A stretch of DNA of 64,000 nt from Aquimarina sp. MMG016 (GCF_018100805.1 NZ_JAGJEA010000005.1:62001-126000), one strand, 5' to 3'; counted from the first letter of the stretch, positions 44,765 through 53,320 are shown. The notes: a model not told the origin generated them from the sequence alone. Numbers and translations are program-made.

Positions 44765-45187
44765 TCATTCAAAATTCAGCAAGTCGGGTTTTAAGAATTC
44801 CGTTCGTGCTTTATCAGAACTGAAAATATTGAAACTGTAATGAGTATTTACTAATTCTTTAAATTCAGATTTTAATTGGGGAAACTCATCAATGAAATCA
44901 TTAAAATTATCTGATTCGGATTTTCGTATAAAGTGGTTCACAATTCTGATAGCGACTATCGTTAACGTCTTATGATATTTATCTTTTCCTCCAACAATCT
45001 CAACAAAATTCTGAAGTTGTTTTTGTATATGTTTTTCGGCTTGTTTAATTCCAAACTTATCTATGTATAACCAAGCTAAACGTAAATGAGCTTCGTGATT
45101 AAATATTTGAGGGTTTAATGAGCCATTCTTGAATTGTTCAATGAAATTAGAATCTGTTAATTGATTATGATTTAGATTATTCTCCAT
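44765..45187 (-). CDS. Conserved hypothetical protein, 140 residues
   Basis: A helical soluble protein with a conserved look: FNHEAHLRLAWLYIDKFGI, KYHKTLTIVAIRIVNHFIR, and the end FSSDKARTEFLKPDL. I recall a widespread uncharacterised family with the same H-LRLAWLY, YHxTxT and SDxAR...PDL landmarks, but no function. It overlaps the end of the lipoprotein pseudogene upstream by 11 bp, which suggests the two were once translationally coupled. Confidence 0.72.
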   Translation of the reverse strand: MENNLNHNQLTDSNFIEQFKNGSLNPQIFNHEAHLRLAWLYIDKFGIKQAEKHIQKQLQNFVEIVGGKDKYHKTLTIVAIRIVNHFIRKSESDNFNDFIDEFPQLKSEFKELVNTHYSFNIFSSDKARTEFLKPDLLNFE

Positions 45188-45776
45188 TTTTTAATTGATT
45201 TTCAATGTTAGTTATGTAACGTTTTACAGCCTTAAACAGATAACCTTCTTCCACAAATTTGCTAACTAATGGTGTGCTTTTTTTGTATAATCCAGCATTG
45301 TATTCCAACCAAGTAATTGCTGTTGAATTTTCCGCTTTTCCTTTTGTACAATAAATATCAATACGTTGAATCTCAAAGTCATCCCAAACAACAAGGTATT
45401 GTATATGTCCATTTTCTGGATTGTAATCTGTAACAGATAGCATAACGTCAAGTTCATCATACTTTGAGAATAAGACTTACCCTTTTACGGTTCCGTTTTC
45501 TCCTTTTTTTAATTCAGTTGGATTCTAATTCTCATAGAGTAAATTACGACCTTGAGGTTCAAACAATGGAAATACATCTTTAATGGGATATCCAATTGTA
45601 TCCTTATAAACCGCTTTGAATCCAACAGTAGGGAAGCTTTCTACTGTTTCAGATTCAAGATTTTTAATCTTTTCTTGTTCTGAATTATGAGAGTTATGTC
45701 CCTTTTCATTATGATGCTGTCCGTTACATCCTGTAACCAAAAGCATTGTAGTAATAAGTATAAATGTATTTTTCAT
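45177..45776 (-). pseudogene. Lipoprotein gene broken by two in-frame stop codons
   Basis: Reading from the ATG at 45776, a lipoprotein (MKNTFILITTMLLVTGC-NG) runs to ...EPQGRNLLYEN and stops at a TAG (45525-45527). The same frame continues with NPTELKKGENGTVKG, meets a TAA, then continues VLFSKYDELDVMLSVTDYNPENGHIQYLVVWDDFEIQRID to a final stop at 45177. The segments make sense only as one protein of about 199 residues. Each stop is one base from a sense codon (TAG from TGG, TAA from CAA). Two nonsense changes suggest decay; the last 88 residues could still be translated from an internal ATG at 45443. No family name is offered. Confidence 0.75.
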
Positions 45777-45807
45777 ACTGCAAAGTAACGACGCAGCATT
45801 TTTAATC

Positions 45808-46338
45808 TCATTTACATTTGTCGATAAATTGCTTTCGCGCTCGACTTAATTGAGTTGGTGTTATACCGAGGTAATTTGCAATGTAGTAGTGTGGAATTCG
45901 GTTTAGCAAGCTCGGATATTCTTTAAGAAAGAGTTCGTATTTTTCTACTGAATTTAGATTGAGTAAAGAAACCAGTCTTGCTTGAAGTTGATTGTTTAGT
46001 TTTTGAAATTGCTTGGTGATAATTTCTGTGATTTCTTTGTCTTTATTCACGTTTTCCATTACTTGCGAATAATCGGCAACAGAAATTTCGCAATCTTCTA
46101 ATGCTTCTACTGACATTGCAGCATTGGTCTTTGGAATGTAACTGCCAATTACCATATCTTTTTCTTGGTAAAAATGCGTTGTAATTTCGTTTCCGTCATT
46201 GTCATAAACAAAACCTTGCATAATTCCCTTTTCTAACATCCCAATCTCTATACAAGGTTTGCCAACTTGAAGAAATAAGTGGCCTTTTTTCAAATGTTCA
46301 ATTCTATGTATGGATTGACTTATTGTTTCTTCGTTCAT
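45808..46338 (-). CDS. Crp/Fnr-family transcription regulator
   Basis: A 176-residue regulator with a cyclic-nucleotide-binding-type beta barrel (HLKKGHLFLQVGKPCIEIGMLEKGIMQGFVYDNDG, FYQEKDMVIGSYIP) and a C-terminal helix-turn-helix (RIPHYYIANYLGITPTQLSRARKQF). The family usually senses small ligands or redox signals. The phosphate-binding residues of true cAMP binders are not evident. It lies 32 bp upstream of the broken lipoprotein gene, so that gene may have been in its operon. Confidence 0.85.
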   Translation of the reverse strand: MNEETISQSIHRIEHLKKGHLFLQVGKPCIEIGMLEKGIMQGFVYDNDGNEITTHFYQEKDMVIGSYIPKTNAAMSVEALEDCEISVADYSQVMENVNKDKEITEIITKQFQKLNNQLQARLVSLLNLNSVEKYELFLKEYPSLLNRIPHYYIANYLGITPTQLSRARKQFIDKCK

Positions 46339-46504
46339 TGTTTGGTCTAATTACTGGCAATAATGAAATAAACGACATATATTCCTTATTTCTCTTGTAT
46401 ATTTATATCCAATCAGATCTCTATTGAACCTGATACCTAAAGTCAGGAAGATACAAAATTGCCTGAGTGTTTATGATGAGCTATAGAACATTTATTGTTC
46501 TTGT

Positions 46505-47488
46505 TTAAGAAACAAAATCTAAAAAAGTATTGGATACCCATTGCTCATCCATACTTATTTGTGACCAATTGTTTTCTTCTTTATAAACAAAAACTTCTTG
46601 GTTTTTTAACGCGGATCCAACCACATTAAATTGTGTAGAAGGGCCACTTCGTACGTTTAGGATATTAGCATTCACCGTAGCCCGTTTTACATCCTTAACA
46701 AAATTACTATATACCCATTCTTCCTTATTTTGGGATATTCTGTACCAGTTATTTTTTTCTTCGTAGATACGTAATATAGCTCCCAATTCTGTCTGTCCTA
46801 TTCTATTAAATGCAGAACTTGCTCCATTGCGTATGTTCAACCTATTGGTAGTTACGTACCCATATTTTTGTAAGGATGAAGCCATCGAACCTGATATGGC
46901 TTGACCTGCAGCATTAGCGACTAGGGGCAAAAAATGCTGTTTACAAGCCTCAATAGTATTCCCGTCAAAGAAATTAGTCCCCGGGCAACTCTTGGTAACA
47001 CCACTACCATTTGTTCTTGCACCGGTGCTCAGATCAAACCAATGATGATATACTATTCTGTCGGTGGTAACAGGTATATTAAAACGTTTACAAAGTAATG
47101 CTGTTATCTTAACGATACTTTCCTTCTGAGCATTAGTCATTTGATCTTCTACATGATCAAAAAAACCAAGGTTTTCTATACAAACCGCATCTCTATTATT
47201 ACCAAAAATACAAGCCGGAGATCGTTCCAAGCCCCTACCGGTCATAATTTTACCGTCCGGAAAAATAGTAAAATGTTGCCCTATATCACTCCACCCATTA
47301 GTATGTACGTGATGATTTTTCATTCCTTTTTGCAAGTCAAAATGATTGCCTCCATTAAAATGTTTGTAATTTGGTAAAAATGTATGGTGCTCTTGAATAA
47401 ATAATATCGTTCTAGCAATATTCTGATCTTTTATCCACGTTTCAAATTCAGAAACCGTTAGTAACTTAAATCCAAATTTTGTCTCCAT
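46505..47488 (-). CDS. N-acetylmuramoyl-L-alanine amidase with two SH3b domains
   Basis: A 327-residue protein. Residues 25-190 form an Amidase_2/PGRP domain: zinc ligands are likely in IQEHHTFLP and the late KSCPGTNFF stretch, with GWSDIGQHFTIFPDGKIMTGRG and AVCIENLGFFD between. Two bacterial SH3 domains follow (YVTTNRLNIRNGASSAFNRIGQ..., ATVNANILNVRSGPSTQFNVVGS...). SH3b modules anchor such enzymes to cell wall. There is no visible signal peptide. Different in build from the amidase at 7561-8331. Confidence 0.88.
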   Translation of the reverse strand: METKFGFKLLTVSEFETWIKDQNIARTILFIQEHHTFLPNYKHFNGGNHFDLQKGMKNHHVHTNGWSDIGQHFTIFPDGKIMTGRGLERSPACIFGNNRDAVCIENLGFFDHVEDQMTNAQKESIVKITALLCKRFNIPVTTDRIVYHHWFDLSTGARTNGSGVTKSCPGTNFFDGNTIEACKQHFLPLVANAAGQAISGSMASSLQKYGYVTTNRLNIRNGASSAFNRIGQTELGAILRIYEEKNNWYRISQNKEEWVYSNFVKDVKRATVNANILNVRSGPSTQFNVVGSALKNQEVFVYKEENNWSQISMDEQWVSNTFLDFVS

Positions 47489-47773
47489 AATTGGCTTATT
47501 TTTAGGATTAATAGGTTATAATTAAGTTTTAATTTTTTGAGTTCTCACACTACTTATTTTATCAAATATCCTAGATTACATTATTACTTTCAATGTTTTT
47601 AGAGGTATCATTCTTTAGTAGAAATGATTATGATTTTGTAATGCCATCCATCAATGCTTTGCTCGTATCGCGGTTTTGTAATCTGTAACTATCTTTCTAA
47701 ACCCATAACTCTTACTATTCCAAGCAGAAATATTTTCTATACTATTGGACAAATATATGTACAGAAGAGAGGT

Positions 47774-48091
47774 TTATTTATACTTATTTTCCTGCTTAAA
47801 TTTTCCGTCTCCATTAAAGTATGAAATCAGTATTCCCGTCATATGATCGATTGATGATGGTGGTTTATTAATTATAAATGATTGTCCATTTTCTTCATAT
47901 ACTGATGATAATCCATCTTCAATTAAACTTCCTCCAACTTCGATCCAGTTATGGTCATCAGTTGACAGAATTACTTGATGAAATTCATTCCAATTAATTC
48001 CATTCATCGTCTCCTTAATTTGTATAATACTTGTGCTATCAGATACTATTTTCTCTTCAGTTCCATAGTTTGATACAACCATCAATTCCAT
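47774..48091 (-). CDS. Small hypothetical protein, possibly immunity-like
   Basis: A 105-residue acidic protein: SIIQIKETMNGINWNEFHQVILSTDD, NWIEVGGSLIEDGLSSVYEENGQSF, GILISYFNGDGKFKQENKYK. The pattern of a W-x-x-F helix, a hydrophobic strand, I-x-VGG and a final aromatic strand resembles Imm1-type immunity proteins of polymorphic toxin systems, a low-confidence resemblance. No toxin gene lies next to it. The preceding 285 bp (47489-47773) hold nothing clear. Confidence 0.55.
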   Translation of the reverse strand: MELMVVSNYGTEEKIVSDSTSIIQIKETMNGINWNEFHQVILSTDDHNWIEVGGSLIEDGLSSVYEENGQSFIINKPPSSIDHMTGILISYFNGDGKFKQENKYK

Positions 48092-48214
48092 TTTTATTCG
48101 AATATTTTAGGTTCTTTGCTCCCATTATCAGAACAGCTAATTATTAATATAACCAATATTAAAATCAAATTAATTCTGATTTTAATATTTAGCTTTTATT
48201 TAATTTATAAACAA

Positions 48215-48254
48215 ATTACCCCATTCCCGAAACAAAATCCGGATATGGGGTAAT
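48215..48254. repeat. Long perfect inverted repeat (hairpin)
   Basis: ATTACCCCAT at 48215-48224 is matched by its exact complement ATGGGGTAAT at 48245-48254, leaving a 20-base loop. It lies in the 622-bp gap between the small gene at 47774 and the SulP gene. No T-run follows directly on either strand, so a role as terminator is uncertain. Confidence 0.6.
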
Positions 48255-48545
48255 TTATAGGCTTTACGTTACTTCTAAGATAGTAAAACTTATACAGTTT
48301 TAGTAATTTTCCCTCTATTCCTCTTAAAATTATCAGGGTAGACTATTAGAAATGACTTGTAATCGTATCAAGAACCCAAATCCAAAAAACTCAGTTTGTA
48401 TAGGTAATCGTTTGATGCTTATCTTTAAAAATTTAATCTAGGCCACCAAAACCTTAATCTTTCTGACCCTACTAATGGTATAAGATATAAAGTGATAGGT
48501 TAAAAGCACCCATACCATCGCAGACGAAGCTGCTATAACGAGAGT

Positions 48546-48627
48546 AACATCCTGAATAGATCACAGTATATGTGATAAAAAAGACTACCCTCGATGTATG
48601 GACGCATGACACCGGGGGTGTTTTTTT
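48546..48627 (+). ncRNA. Candidate small RNA, copy 1
   Basis: An 82-base segment on the plus strand that resembles 50663-50745: both begin AACATCC, share AAAAGACTACCC and a GATGT/CATGA stretch, and end in a T-run after a closing stem. Here the last part (ACACC-GGG-GGTGT followed by seven T) looks like an intrinsic terminator on the plus strand. The region codes for nothing convincing. The identity of the RNA is unknown. Confidence 0.35.
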
Positions 48628-48713
48628 GTAGATAGTTCTATAGAGGTTTACAGCTAGCAAAGATACATCGATAGGGTAGTATAAATACCACCTCCCTAGT
48701 TATCTGAGGTTGC

Positions 48714-50384
48714 TCATCCTGCTATCTTTTGTTGTTTTAGCTTTTGTCTTAAATAATCAAAACCAGCATCAATATCTTCAAAAAGATCTTTCTCGGGTAC
48801 CAAATCAGGAATGATATCCACGGCTGTTAGCATATCTTTGGGTTGTTTGTCAAGCCCTATAAGGACTACTTCGACACCTTGTTTTCGTAAGTCAAAAATA
48901 ACATCCTCTAGTGCGTAAATACCTGATTGGTCTATGTAGGGAACCCGATCCATTCTTAAAATTACAGCTTTAATCCCTTGAGGCAAGATCTTGATCTGAT
49001 CCTTAAAATAAGACGTAAAACCAAAGAACAGCGGTCCATATAAGTGCTTTATAATAATTTTTTCTTTATACGTGTCGTAGAACTTCATTTCATCCTGCCA
49101 CGGTTTTGATCCGTCAAAATCGGATACGTCACCTACTTCCATTCCTTTTTCGCTTAAGTCACCTGCTTTTTTCATAAATAGTAAACAAGCCAGTGCAACT
49201 CCGATCCCTACAGCTTGTATCAAACTACCAAATGTGGTAATTAACAATACTAATATCAATATAGCCGCATCTGCTTTGGGTACTTTTAAAAGGTGTTTTA
49301 ACCCCTTAAAGTCTACGATTTTAAAACCAATAGGGATAAGTAATCCGGCTAAAACACACAGTGGAATATGTGCTGCCAACTGCCCTAAACCTAATAATAC
49401 GGTCAACAAAAAGATTCCGTGTAAAATCCCAGATAATCGGGTCTTCCCGCCGGCATTGATATTCACTACGGTCCCTTTGGTCGCTCCTGCACCCGGGATG
49501 CCCCCAATTGCAGCCGCAATCATATTACCTATACCCTGGCCTATAAGCTCCCGATTACTATTGTGCTTAGTTTTGGTCATATTGTCTGCAATCACAGAGG
49601 TCAATAATGAATCGATACTTCCTAGTACGGCAAGCACAATAGCATATTCTAAAATCACTCCATAGGCACTGGAATCTACTTCCAGGATACCCCCTAATTG
49701 AAGCGATGGTAATCCTGAAGGGATTTCGCCAATTAGAGGCACCTCTATTTTAGTAAAATAAGCTACTAACGAAGCCGTGATCAAGGCCACCAAAGCACTA
49801 GGTATAGCTTTGGTTATTTTAGGAAACAGATAATAGACGATAACAGTAATTCCCCCTAATAACAATGCATAAAGATTGGTTTCAGAAAAAAGCCTGGGTA
49901 TATTCTGGATTACAGTAAGGGTCGATTTAGCCGAATCCAAGCCTGCGAACGGGAACAACTGCAAAATTACTATGATTAAACCCACTCCACTCATAAATCC
50001 GGAGACTACGGGATAGGGAAAGTATTTTACATAACTGGCAATATTTAAAAATCCAAATAAAATTTGAAAAAGACCGCCTAATAAAAAAGTGAGTACGATG
50101 ATGCTCATCGCATCATCCAGAGAACCATTCATCTCTATAGCTGTGGCTACCAGCGTGGCAGAAACAACCGTCATGGGCCCTGTAGGTCCGCTGGCCTGGG
50201 TTTCTGTACCCCCAAATAAGGCGGCAAAAATGCCTACCACTATGGCACCATATAAACCAGCAGTGGCACCCATACCTGATTGTACTCCAAAGGCCAGGGC
50301 AAGGGGCAGCGCCACTACTCCGGCAACTAGTCCTCCTGTAAAATCTCCTTTTAAATTTTTAAGATCGTAAAATTTTGATAACAT
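48714..50384 (-). CDS. SulP-family inorganic anion transporter with STAS domain
   Basis: A 556-residue SLC26/SulP transporter. The membrane part covers about residues 15-400 with the family signature GLVAGVVALPLALAFGVQSG and the conserved PGAGATKGTVVNINAGG loop. A C-terminal STAS domain follows (AVILRMDRVPYIDQSGIYALEDVIFDLRKQGVEVVLIGL). SulP proteins move sulfate, bicarbonate or related anions into the cell; without biochemical data the substrate is open. The gene stands alone, between two related candidate small RNAs on the opposite strand. Confidence 0.92.
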   Translation of the reverse strand: MLSKFYDLKNLKGDFTGGLVAGVVALPLALAFGVQSGMGATAGLYGAIVVGIFAALFGGTETQASGPTGPMTVVSATLVATAIEMNGSLDDAMSIIVLTFLLGGLFQILFGFLNIASYVKYFPYPVVSGFMSGVGLIIVILQLFPFAGLDSAKSTLTVIQNIPRLFSETNLYALLLGGITVIVYYLFPKITKAIPSALVALITASLVAYFTKIEVPLIGEIPSGLPSLQLGGILEVDSSAYGVILEYAIVLAVLGSIDSLLTSVIADNMTKTKHNSNRELIGQGIGNMIAAAIGGIPGAGATKGTVVNINAGGKTRLSGILHGIFLLTVLLGLGQLAAHIPLCVLAGLLIPIGFKIVDFKGLKHLLKVPKADAAILILVLLITTFGSLIQAVGIGVALACLLFMKKAGDLSEKGMEVGDVSDFDGSKPWQDEMKFYDTYKEKIIIKHLYGPLFFGFTSYFKDQIKILPQGIKAVILRMDRVPYIDQSGIYALEDVIFDLRKQGVEVVLIGLDKQPKDMLTAVDIIPDLVPEKDLFEDIDAGFDYLRQKLKQQKIAG

Positions 50385-50662
50385 AAGCGTTGTATTATTG
50401 AACTCATTTTATGTACGGCATAAATATACTTTATTTACCTTGAAACCATGTGCTTTTTCGATTTTTGGTGTAATCACAATGCGTATTTCTATACTATGCA
50501 ATGACCTATATCAGCACCCGGTGATCTTATAATCTATAAAGTAATACGGAATATTTTGTTTTGTATGGTAAAGGGAAGGCCAATATGTGTTATTTGGTCC
50601 AGACAGTACAGTATAAACTATTAGGACTCGATCATATCGCAAATAAAACTGTAACTCTGTGA

Positions 50663-50745
50663 AACATCCTAAAACAATCTTATATACTAATCTGACAAAA
50701 GACTACCCCTGATGTTTGAAGGTTCGACAATGTGGATGTTTTTTT
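50663..50745 (+). ncRNA. Candidate small RNA, copy 2
   Basis: An 83-base plus-strand segment starting AACATCC and ending GGATGTTTTTTT, so its ends are complementary and followed by a T-run, as in an intrinsic terminator stem. Its middle (AAAAGACTACCCCTGATG, GAAGGTTCGAC) matches the copy at 48546-48627 on the other side of the SulP gene. No coding potential. Identity unknown. Confidence 0.35.
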
Positions 50746-50772
50746 CCTGATGTACGGGTTACAGGAACCCAT

Positions 50773-50810
50773 AAAAAAAAGCACCGGCATATAGATACCG
50801 ATGCTTTTTT
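50773..50810 (-). terminator. Rho-independent terminator after the slipin gene
   Basis: On the minus strand AGCATCGGTAT pairs with ATGCCGGTGCT (two G-U pairs) around a four-base loop, followed by a run of T (the plus-strand A-run at 50773-50780). It lies 9 bp after the stop of the slipin gene. Confidence 0.8.
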
Positions 50811-50818
50811 AGGTACAC

Positions 50819-51919
50819 CTACCTATTCACAGAGAATATGTCCTTCAATTGCTTTACCATACCACCATCTCCTGAGACACTGATCTCACCGATCTTATCG
50901 GCTATTTTCTCTACATATTCCATTTCTTTAAGTTTGTAGAGCATTTCATTCTCTTCCATAAGCTTTGCTGTATTTAGCAAACTACGGGTAGAAGCTGTCT
51001 CTTCACGACGAGTGATACTATTAGCCTGAGCTTTCTTTTGTGCTACCAATACCTGGTTCATGATTTCTTTCATATCACCTGGTAAGATGATATCCCGGAT
51101 ACCACAATTCAATACTCGTACACCTAGTTTTACAACTTGGTCTTTTATGTTTTCAAGTACTGCTTGCGCAATACTTTCTTTACGTTCCAAAAGTTCATCT
51201 AGCGTATAGTTTCCTACAAAAGCTCTTAAGACTAATTGCATTGCGATATACAATTGCTTTTCATAATCTTTGTTATCCAATAAAGCTTTTTCAATATCAA
51301 TCACTTTATACTGTGTATAAAAGTTGATACGAACGGCTGCTTTATCTTTGGTCAACAGTTCCTGACCTGCAATTTCTAATTGCAATTGACGTAAATCTGC
51401 TTTGACAATCTTGATGGAGGTATCATTTCTCCAGAAACGATATGTCCCACTTTCCAATGTTTTAGTATACACATCATCTACAATCAAGACCGCTTTTTCA
51501 TAAGCAGCTACTTCAAAAGCTCTGATATATTTTGTCAACGCATAATGACTGAACAATGCTTTATCTATCTTTTCAGTAATATAAATCTTACTCAAGTCTG
51601 CCGTGATAAACTCATAATTAGCCAATCCTTTCCAGTATACATAACGGCCCGCGGCTAGTATGTTTTTAAAGTTACCGTTCTCGTACATTAGTACGATCTC
51701 ATTATCTTTTACTTCAATTACCTGTAACATCGCCTCCAACTCCTTGTCTTGTAGTAAGAGTTCCAGTGCTACTGGTGCAGCAAAAGGCTTGGTAAGATCA
51801 TACTGTATTACCCTTTCATTAAATCCTAACCAATGAATTCCTTTGGTAATTACTCGATGGTAATCTCCTTTTTTGAAAACCAAACCTACTTTGCCCGCAT
51901 TAATTCTTACTCTTTTCAT
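50819..51919 (-). CDS. Slipin/Band-7 (SPFH domain) protein
   Basis: A 366-residue protein with an N-terminal part (KRVRINAGKVGLVFKKGDYHRVITKGIHWLGF) and a central SPFH/Band-7 domain (EKAVLIVDDVYTKTLESGTYRFWRNDTSIKIVKADLRQLQLEIAGQELLTKDKAAVRINF, ALLDNKDYEKQLYIAMQLVLRAFVG, SIAQAVLENIKDQVVKLGVRVLNCGIRDIILPGDM). A coiled-coil tail follows. Unlike typical slipins it lacks an obvious N-terminal membrane helix. It is the last member of the same-strand block containing rtcB, prfH and the tRNA array. I recall reports of Band-7/slipin genes near bacterial RNA-repair operons, so the neighbourhood may be functional. Confidence 0.88.
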   Translation of the reverse strand: MKRVRINAGKVGLVFKKGDYHRVITKGIHWLGFNERVIQYDLTKPFAAPVALELLLQDKELEAMLQVIEVKDNEIVLMYENGNFKNILAAGRYVYWKGLANYEFITADLSKIYITEKIDKALFSHYALTKYIRAFEVAAYEKAVLIVDDVYTKTLESGTYRFWRNDTSIKIVKADLRQLQLEIAGQELLTKDKAAVRINFYTQYKVIDIEKALLDNKDYEKQLYIAMQLVLRAFVGNYTLDELLERKESIAQAVLENIKDQVVKLGVRVLNCGIRDIILPGDMKEIMNQVLVAQKKAQANSITRREETASTRSLLNTAKLMEENEMLYKLKEMEYVEKIADKIGEISVSGDGGMVKQLKDIFSVNR

Positions 51920-52660
51920 TTGTTTATATTTATTTGTTATTCAATGGTCAAATGGAATTCGCCAAATTTTATTAGAGATAAATAACTACCCGTTTCTTTG
52001 GCTCATTTCATTTTTTACTTTTTAAACCTGTCCATCTGACAGGCGGGTTAAACATTCATTAGATGACAATTTCTGTAACGGAGAACTTGTCTAATTTAAT
52101 CCAGAACTACGGGTATGGTTCTTTCTCAAATTATATTTTGCACCTTCGCAAAAGCTACGGTGTATACATTGGGCGTGTCCTTCGCTATGCTTCGGTCGGG
52201 CTATTCGCTATATCTTTTTAAACTCTGTAGCCTTCGAGAACCTCAGTCTACAAAGTTTAAAAAGCATAAAGCCTGTCCTGAGCCTGTCGAAGGGCTACTA
52301 TCCCTCACGCAACTTTTATTAGCTTTTTCTAAAAACCTCAATTAAAATTTCTCTCCCTTTTAAGGAGAGATGTCCGCAGGACAGAGAGGTAAAAAACTGA
52401 TGACAGCAAATCATCTTTCCTATACGGAAATATTAGTTTGTTATATTGTCTACAACCAGTTTTAAGCATAGAGAGAAAAGAATATAGAACCTTAGAAAAG
52501 ATCATATAGTTCTAAAACCTGAATCCAAAAAAGTAGTTATTTCTAATCATAGCAATACCAATATTTCAAAGTACATTCTAGACTGTTGGTATAGTAAGAG
52601 TACTATAACAACCGATCTGCCATCACAGTTCTTGTCATATTTAACAGCGTGACATGCTGG
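51920..52660. other. Intergenic region between tRNA array and slipin gene
   Basis: No convincing gene. A dispersed palindromic element occupies about 52160-52215 (GGGCGTG...CGGTCGGGCT, same family as the repeats flanking rtcB), and gcctgtcctgagcctgtcga at about 52270 is a common mobile repeat; a plus-strand open frame across them is spurious. A strong hairpin lies at 52585-52612 (GTTGGTATAGTA and its near-complement around AGAG). The slipin promoter should lie within 51930-52100, but no consensus was fixed. Confidence 0.5.
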
Positions 52661-52690
52661 GGCCAGTTTTAAAAGATAGCCGAGCTTTGT

Positions 52691-52776
52691 AACCTACATT
52701 ATGAGTGTAGTGCTCTCACCGAACTGAGCTACGAAACCTAAAATGGTGGTCTCGACAGGATTCGAACCTGTGCAAA
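52691..52776 (-). tRNA. Apparently permuted tRNA-Met(CAT): 3' half precedes 5' half
   Basis: Read along the minus strand, the first part is a 3' half: T-arm ACAGG-TTCGAAT-CCTGT, acceptor strand CGAGACC and an encoded ACCA (52776 to 52744). After a 5-base spacer TTTTA comes a 5' half: acceptor GGTTTCG, D-arm GCTC/GAGC, and anticodon arm CTACA-CTCATAA-TGTAG (52738 to 52691). GGTTTCG pairs with CGAGACC at all seven positions (one G-U), and the joined molecule is a textbook elongator tRNA-Met. Counter-evidence: the same 5' half can also pair less well with the sequence just after it (52660-52690), but that lacks a TTCRA T-loop. Confidence 0.7.
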
Positions 52777-52798
52777 TAAAAGAGGCATAAAAGTGCCC

Positions 52799-52881
52799 GT
52801 TTCGCTAGATTTTCAGTCTAGTGCGTTTACCAATTCCGCCATCCCAAATTATCGGGAGTGGGACTCGAACCCACAAGAAAC
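52799..52881 (-). tRNA. Apparently permuted class-II tRNA, Leu-like body with GAA anticodon
   Basis: The 3' half comes first (52881 to 52851): GTTTC, TT, T-arm GTGGG-TTCGAGT-CCCAC, acceptor TCCCGAT and A. Two bases later the 5' half begins (52848 to 52799): acceptor TTTGGGA, Leu-type D-arm (GCGG AATTGGTAAA CGC), anticodon arm CTAGA-CTGAAAA-TCTAG, then C-GAAAC. TTTGGGA pairs with TCCCGAT at six of seven positions, and GAAAC with GTTTC makes the long variable arm, so the break would be in that arm. The 5' half does not pair with the 3' half that follows it in the DNA. The anticodon GAA is that of Phe on a Leu-like body. Confidence 0.65.
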
Positions 52882-52971
52882 AATCTATTGCTCTAACCTA
52901 CTGAGCTACAATAGCCAATAAAGATGTACTTCAAGCTAAAGACGGGAATCGAACCCGTGACACATAGAGTG
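52879..52971 (-). tRNA. Apparently permuted tRNA with GTT or GTC anticodon (Asn/Asp)
   Basis: The 3' half (52971 to 52935) has TCTAT, a short variable loop, T-arm ACGGG-TTCGATT-CCCGT and acceptor CTTTAGC. A 19-base spacer follows, then the 5' half (52915 to 52879): acceptor GCTATTG, D-arm GCTC/GAGC, and ATAGA-TTGTT, half an anticodon arm. ATAGA pairs perfectly with the upstream TCTAT, and the acceptor strands pair at five of seven positions. There is no other 3' anticodon strand for this 5' half, so the gene makes sense only if permuted with the break in the anticodon loop. The loop reads GTT (Asn) or GTC (Asp) depending on the exact junction. Confidence 0.7.
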
Positions 52972-53320
52972 GTGACTATTTTTGGTGATAGTCAAACCTT
53001 CAAGTCAAGTTGTATATGAAGTGATCATACAAACTTTGTAATACCTCATACAATGGTGTTATACAGAAACACTTAACAAGACTCACTTGATATTTTTGTT
53101 CCAGCATAGGCCAGAATCTTACTTTGTAACGCTTTCTTTTACCACCAGCGCTGAGTTTTAAGCTAAAGAGGTTCTTTATCAAAGCCCTGCTACTTACCCT
53201 ATATTGTAGCAGGGCACTACTTCAAACCCTCATTATACCCCATTTAACATGAGGGTTTGCTTTAATGACACGACAAAGATGAAATTATACTACGCAATAT
53301 TTCTACGTAGATAAATTAAA
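52972..53320. other. Spacer within the tRNA array with two strong hairpins
   Basis: No recognised gene; a 60-codon minus-strand frame (53000-53182) starts at a TTG and looks unconvincing. Two hairpins stand in tandem: GCCCTGCTAC with its exact complement GTAGCAGGGC (53185-53216) and AACCCTCAT with ATGAGGGTT (53224-53262). A third, GACTAT around CACCAAAA with ATAGTC, adjoins the permuted tRNA at 52974-52993. They may be processing or termination signals between the two parts of the array. Confidence 0.45.

Larger units (their letters stand above)
50385..50818. other. Intergenic region with candidate small RNA and terminator
   Basis: Apart from the candidate small RNA at 50663-50745 and the terminator at 50773-50810, which are listed separately, I see no gene here. 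The stretch 50385-50460 is AT-rich and should contain the promoter of the SulP gene, but no clear consensus match was found. Confidence 0.4.

Noticed and set aside
45525-45527. Stop codon read-through or recoding in the lipoprotein gene
   Set aside because: Two different stop codons (TAG and TAA) lie close together with no recoding signal visible; simple nonsense mutation is more economical.
48472-48660. A 62-codon minus-strand frame
   Set aside because: It overlaps the structured repeat shared with 50663-50745 and has no protein-like features.
52115-52345. Plus-strand frame encoding CPEPVEG text
   Set aside because: This is the translation of a dispersed repeat (cctgagcctgtcgaagg type), not a gene.
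52660-52740. Reading the last element only as an ordinary but degenerate tRNA-Met
   Set aside because: In-place pairing is possible (4 of 5 T-stem pairs, 6 of 7 acceptor pairs with two G-U), but it lacks a TTCRA T-loop, whereas the upstream 3' half completes it perfectly. Kept as counter-evidence only.
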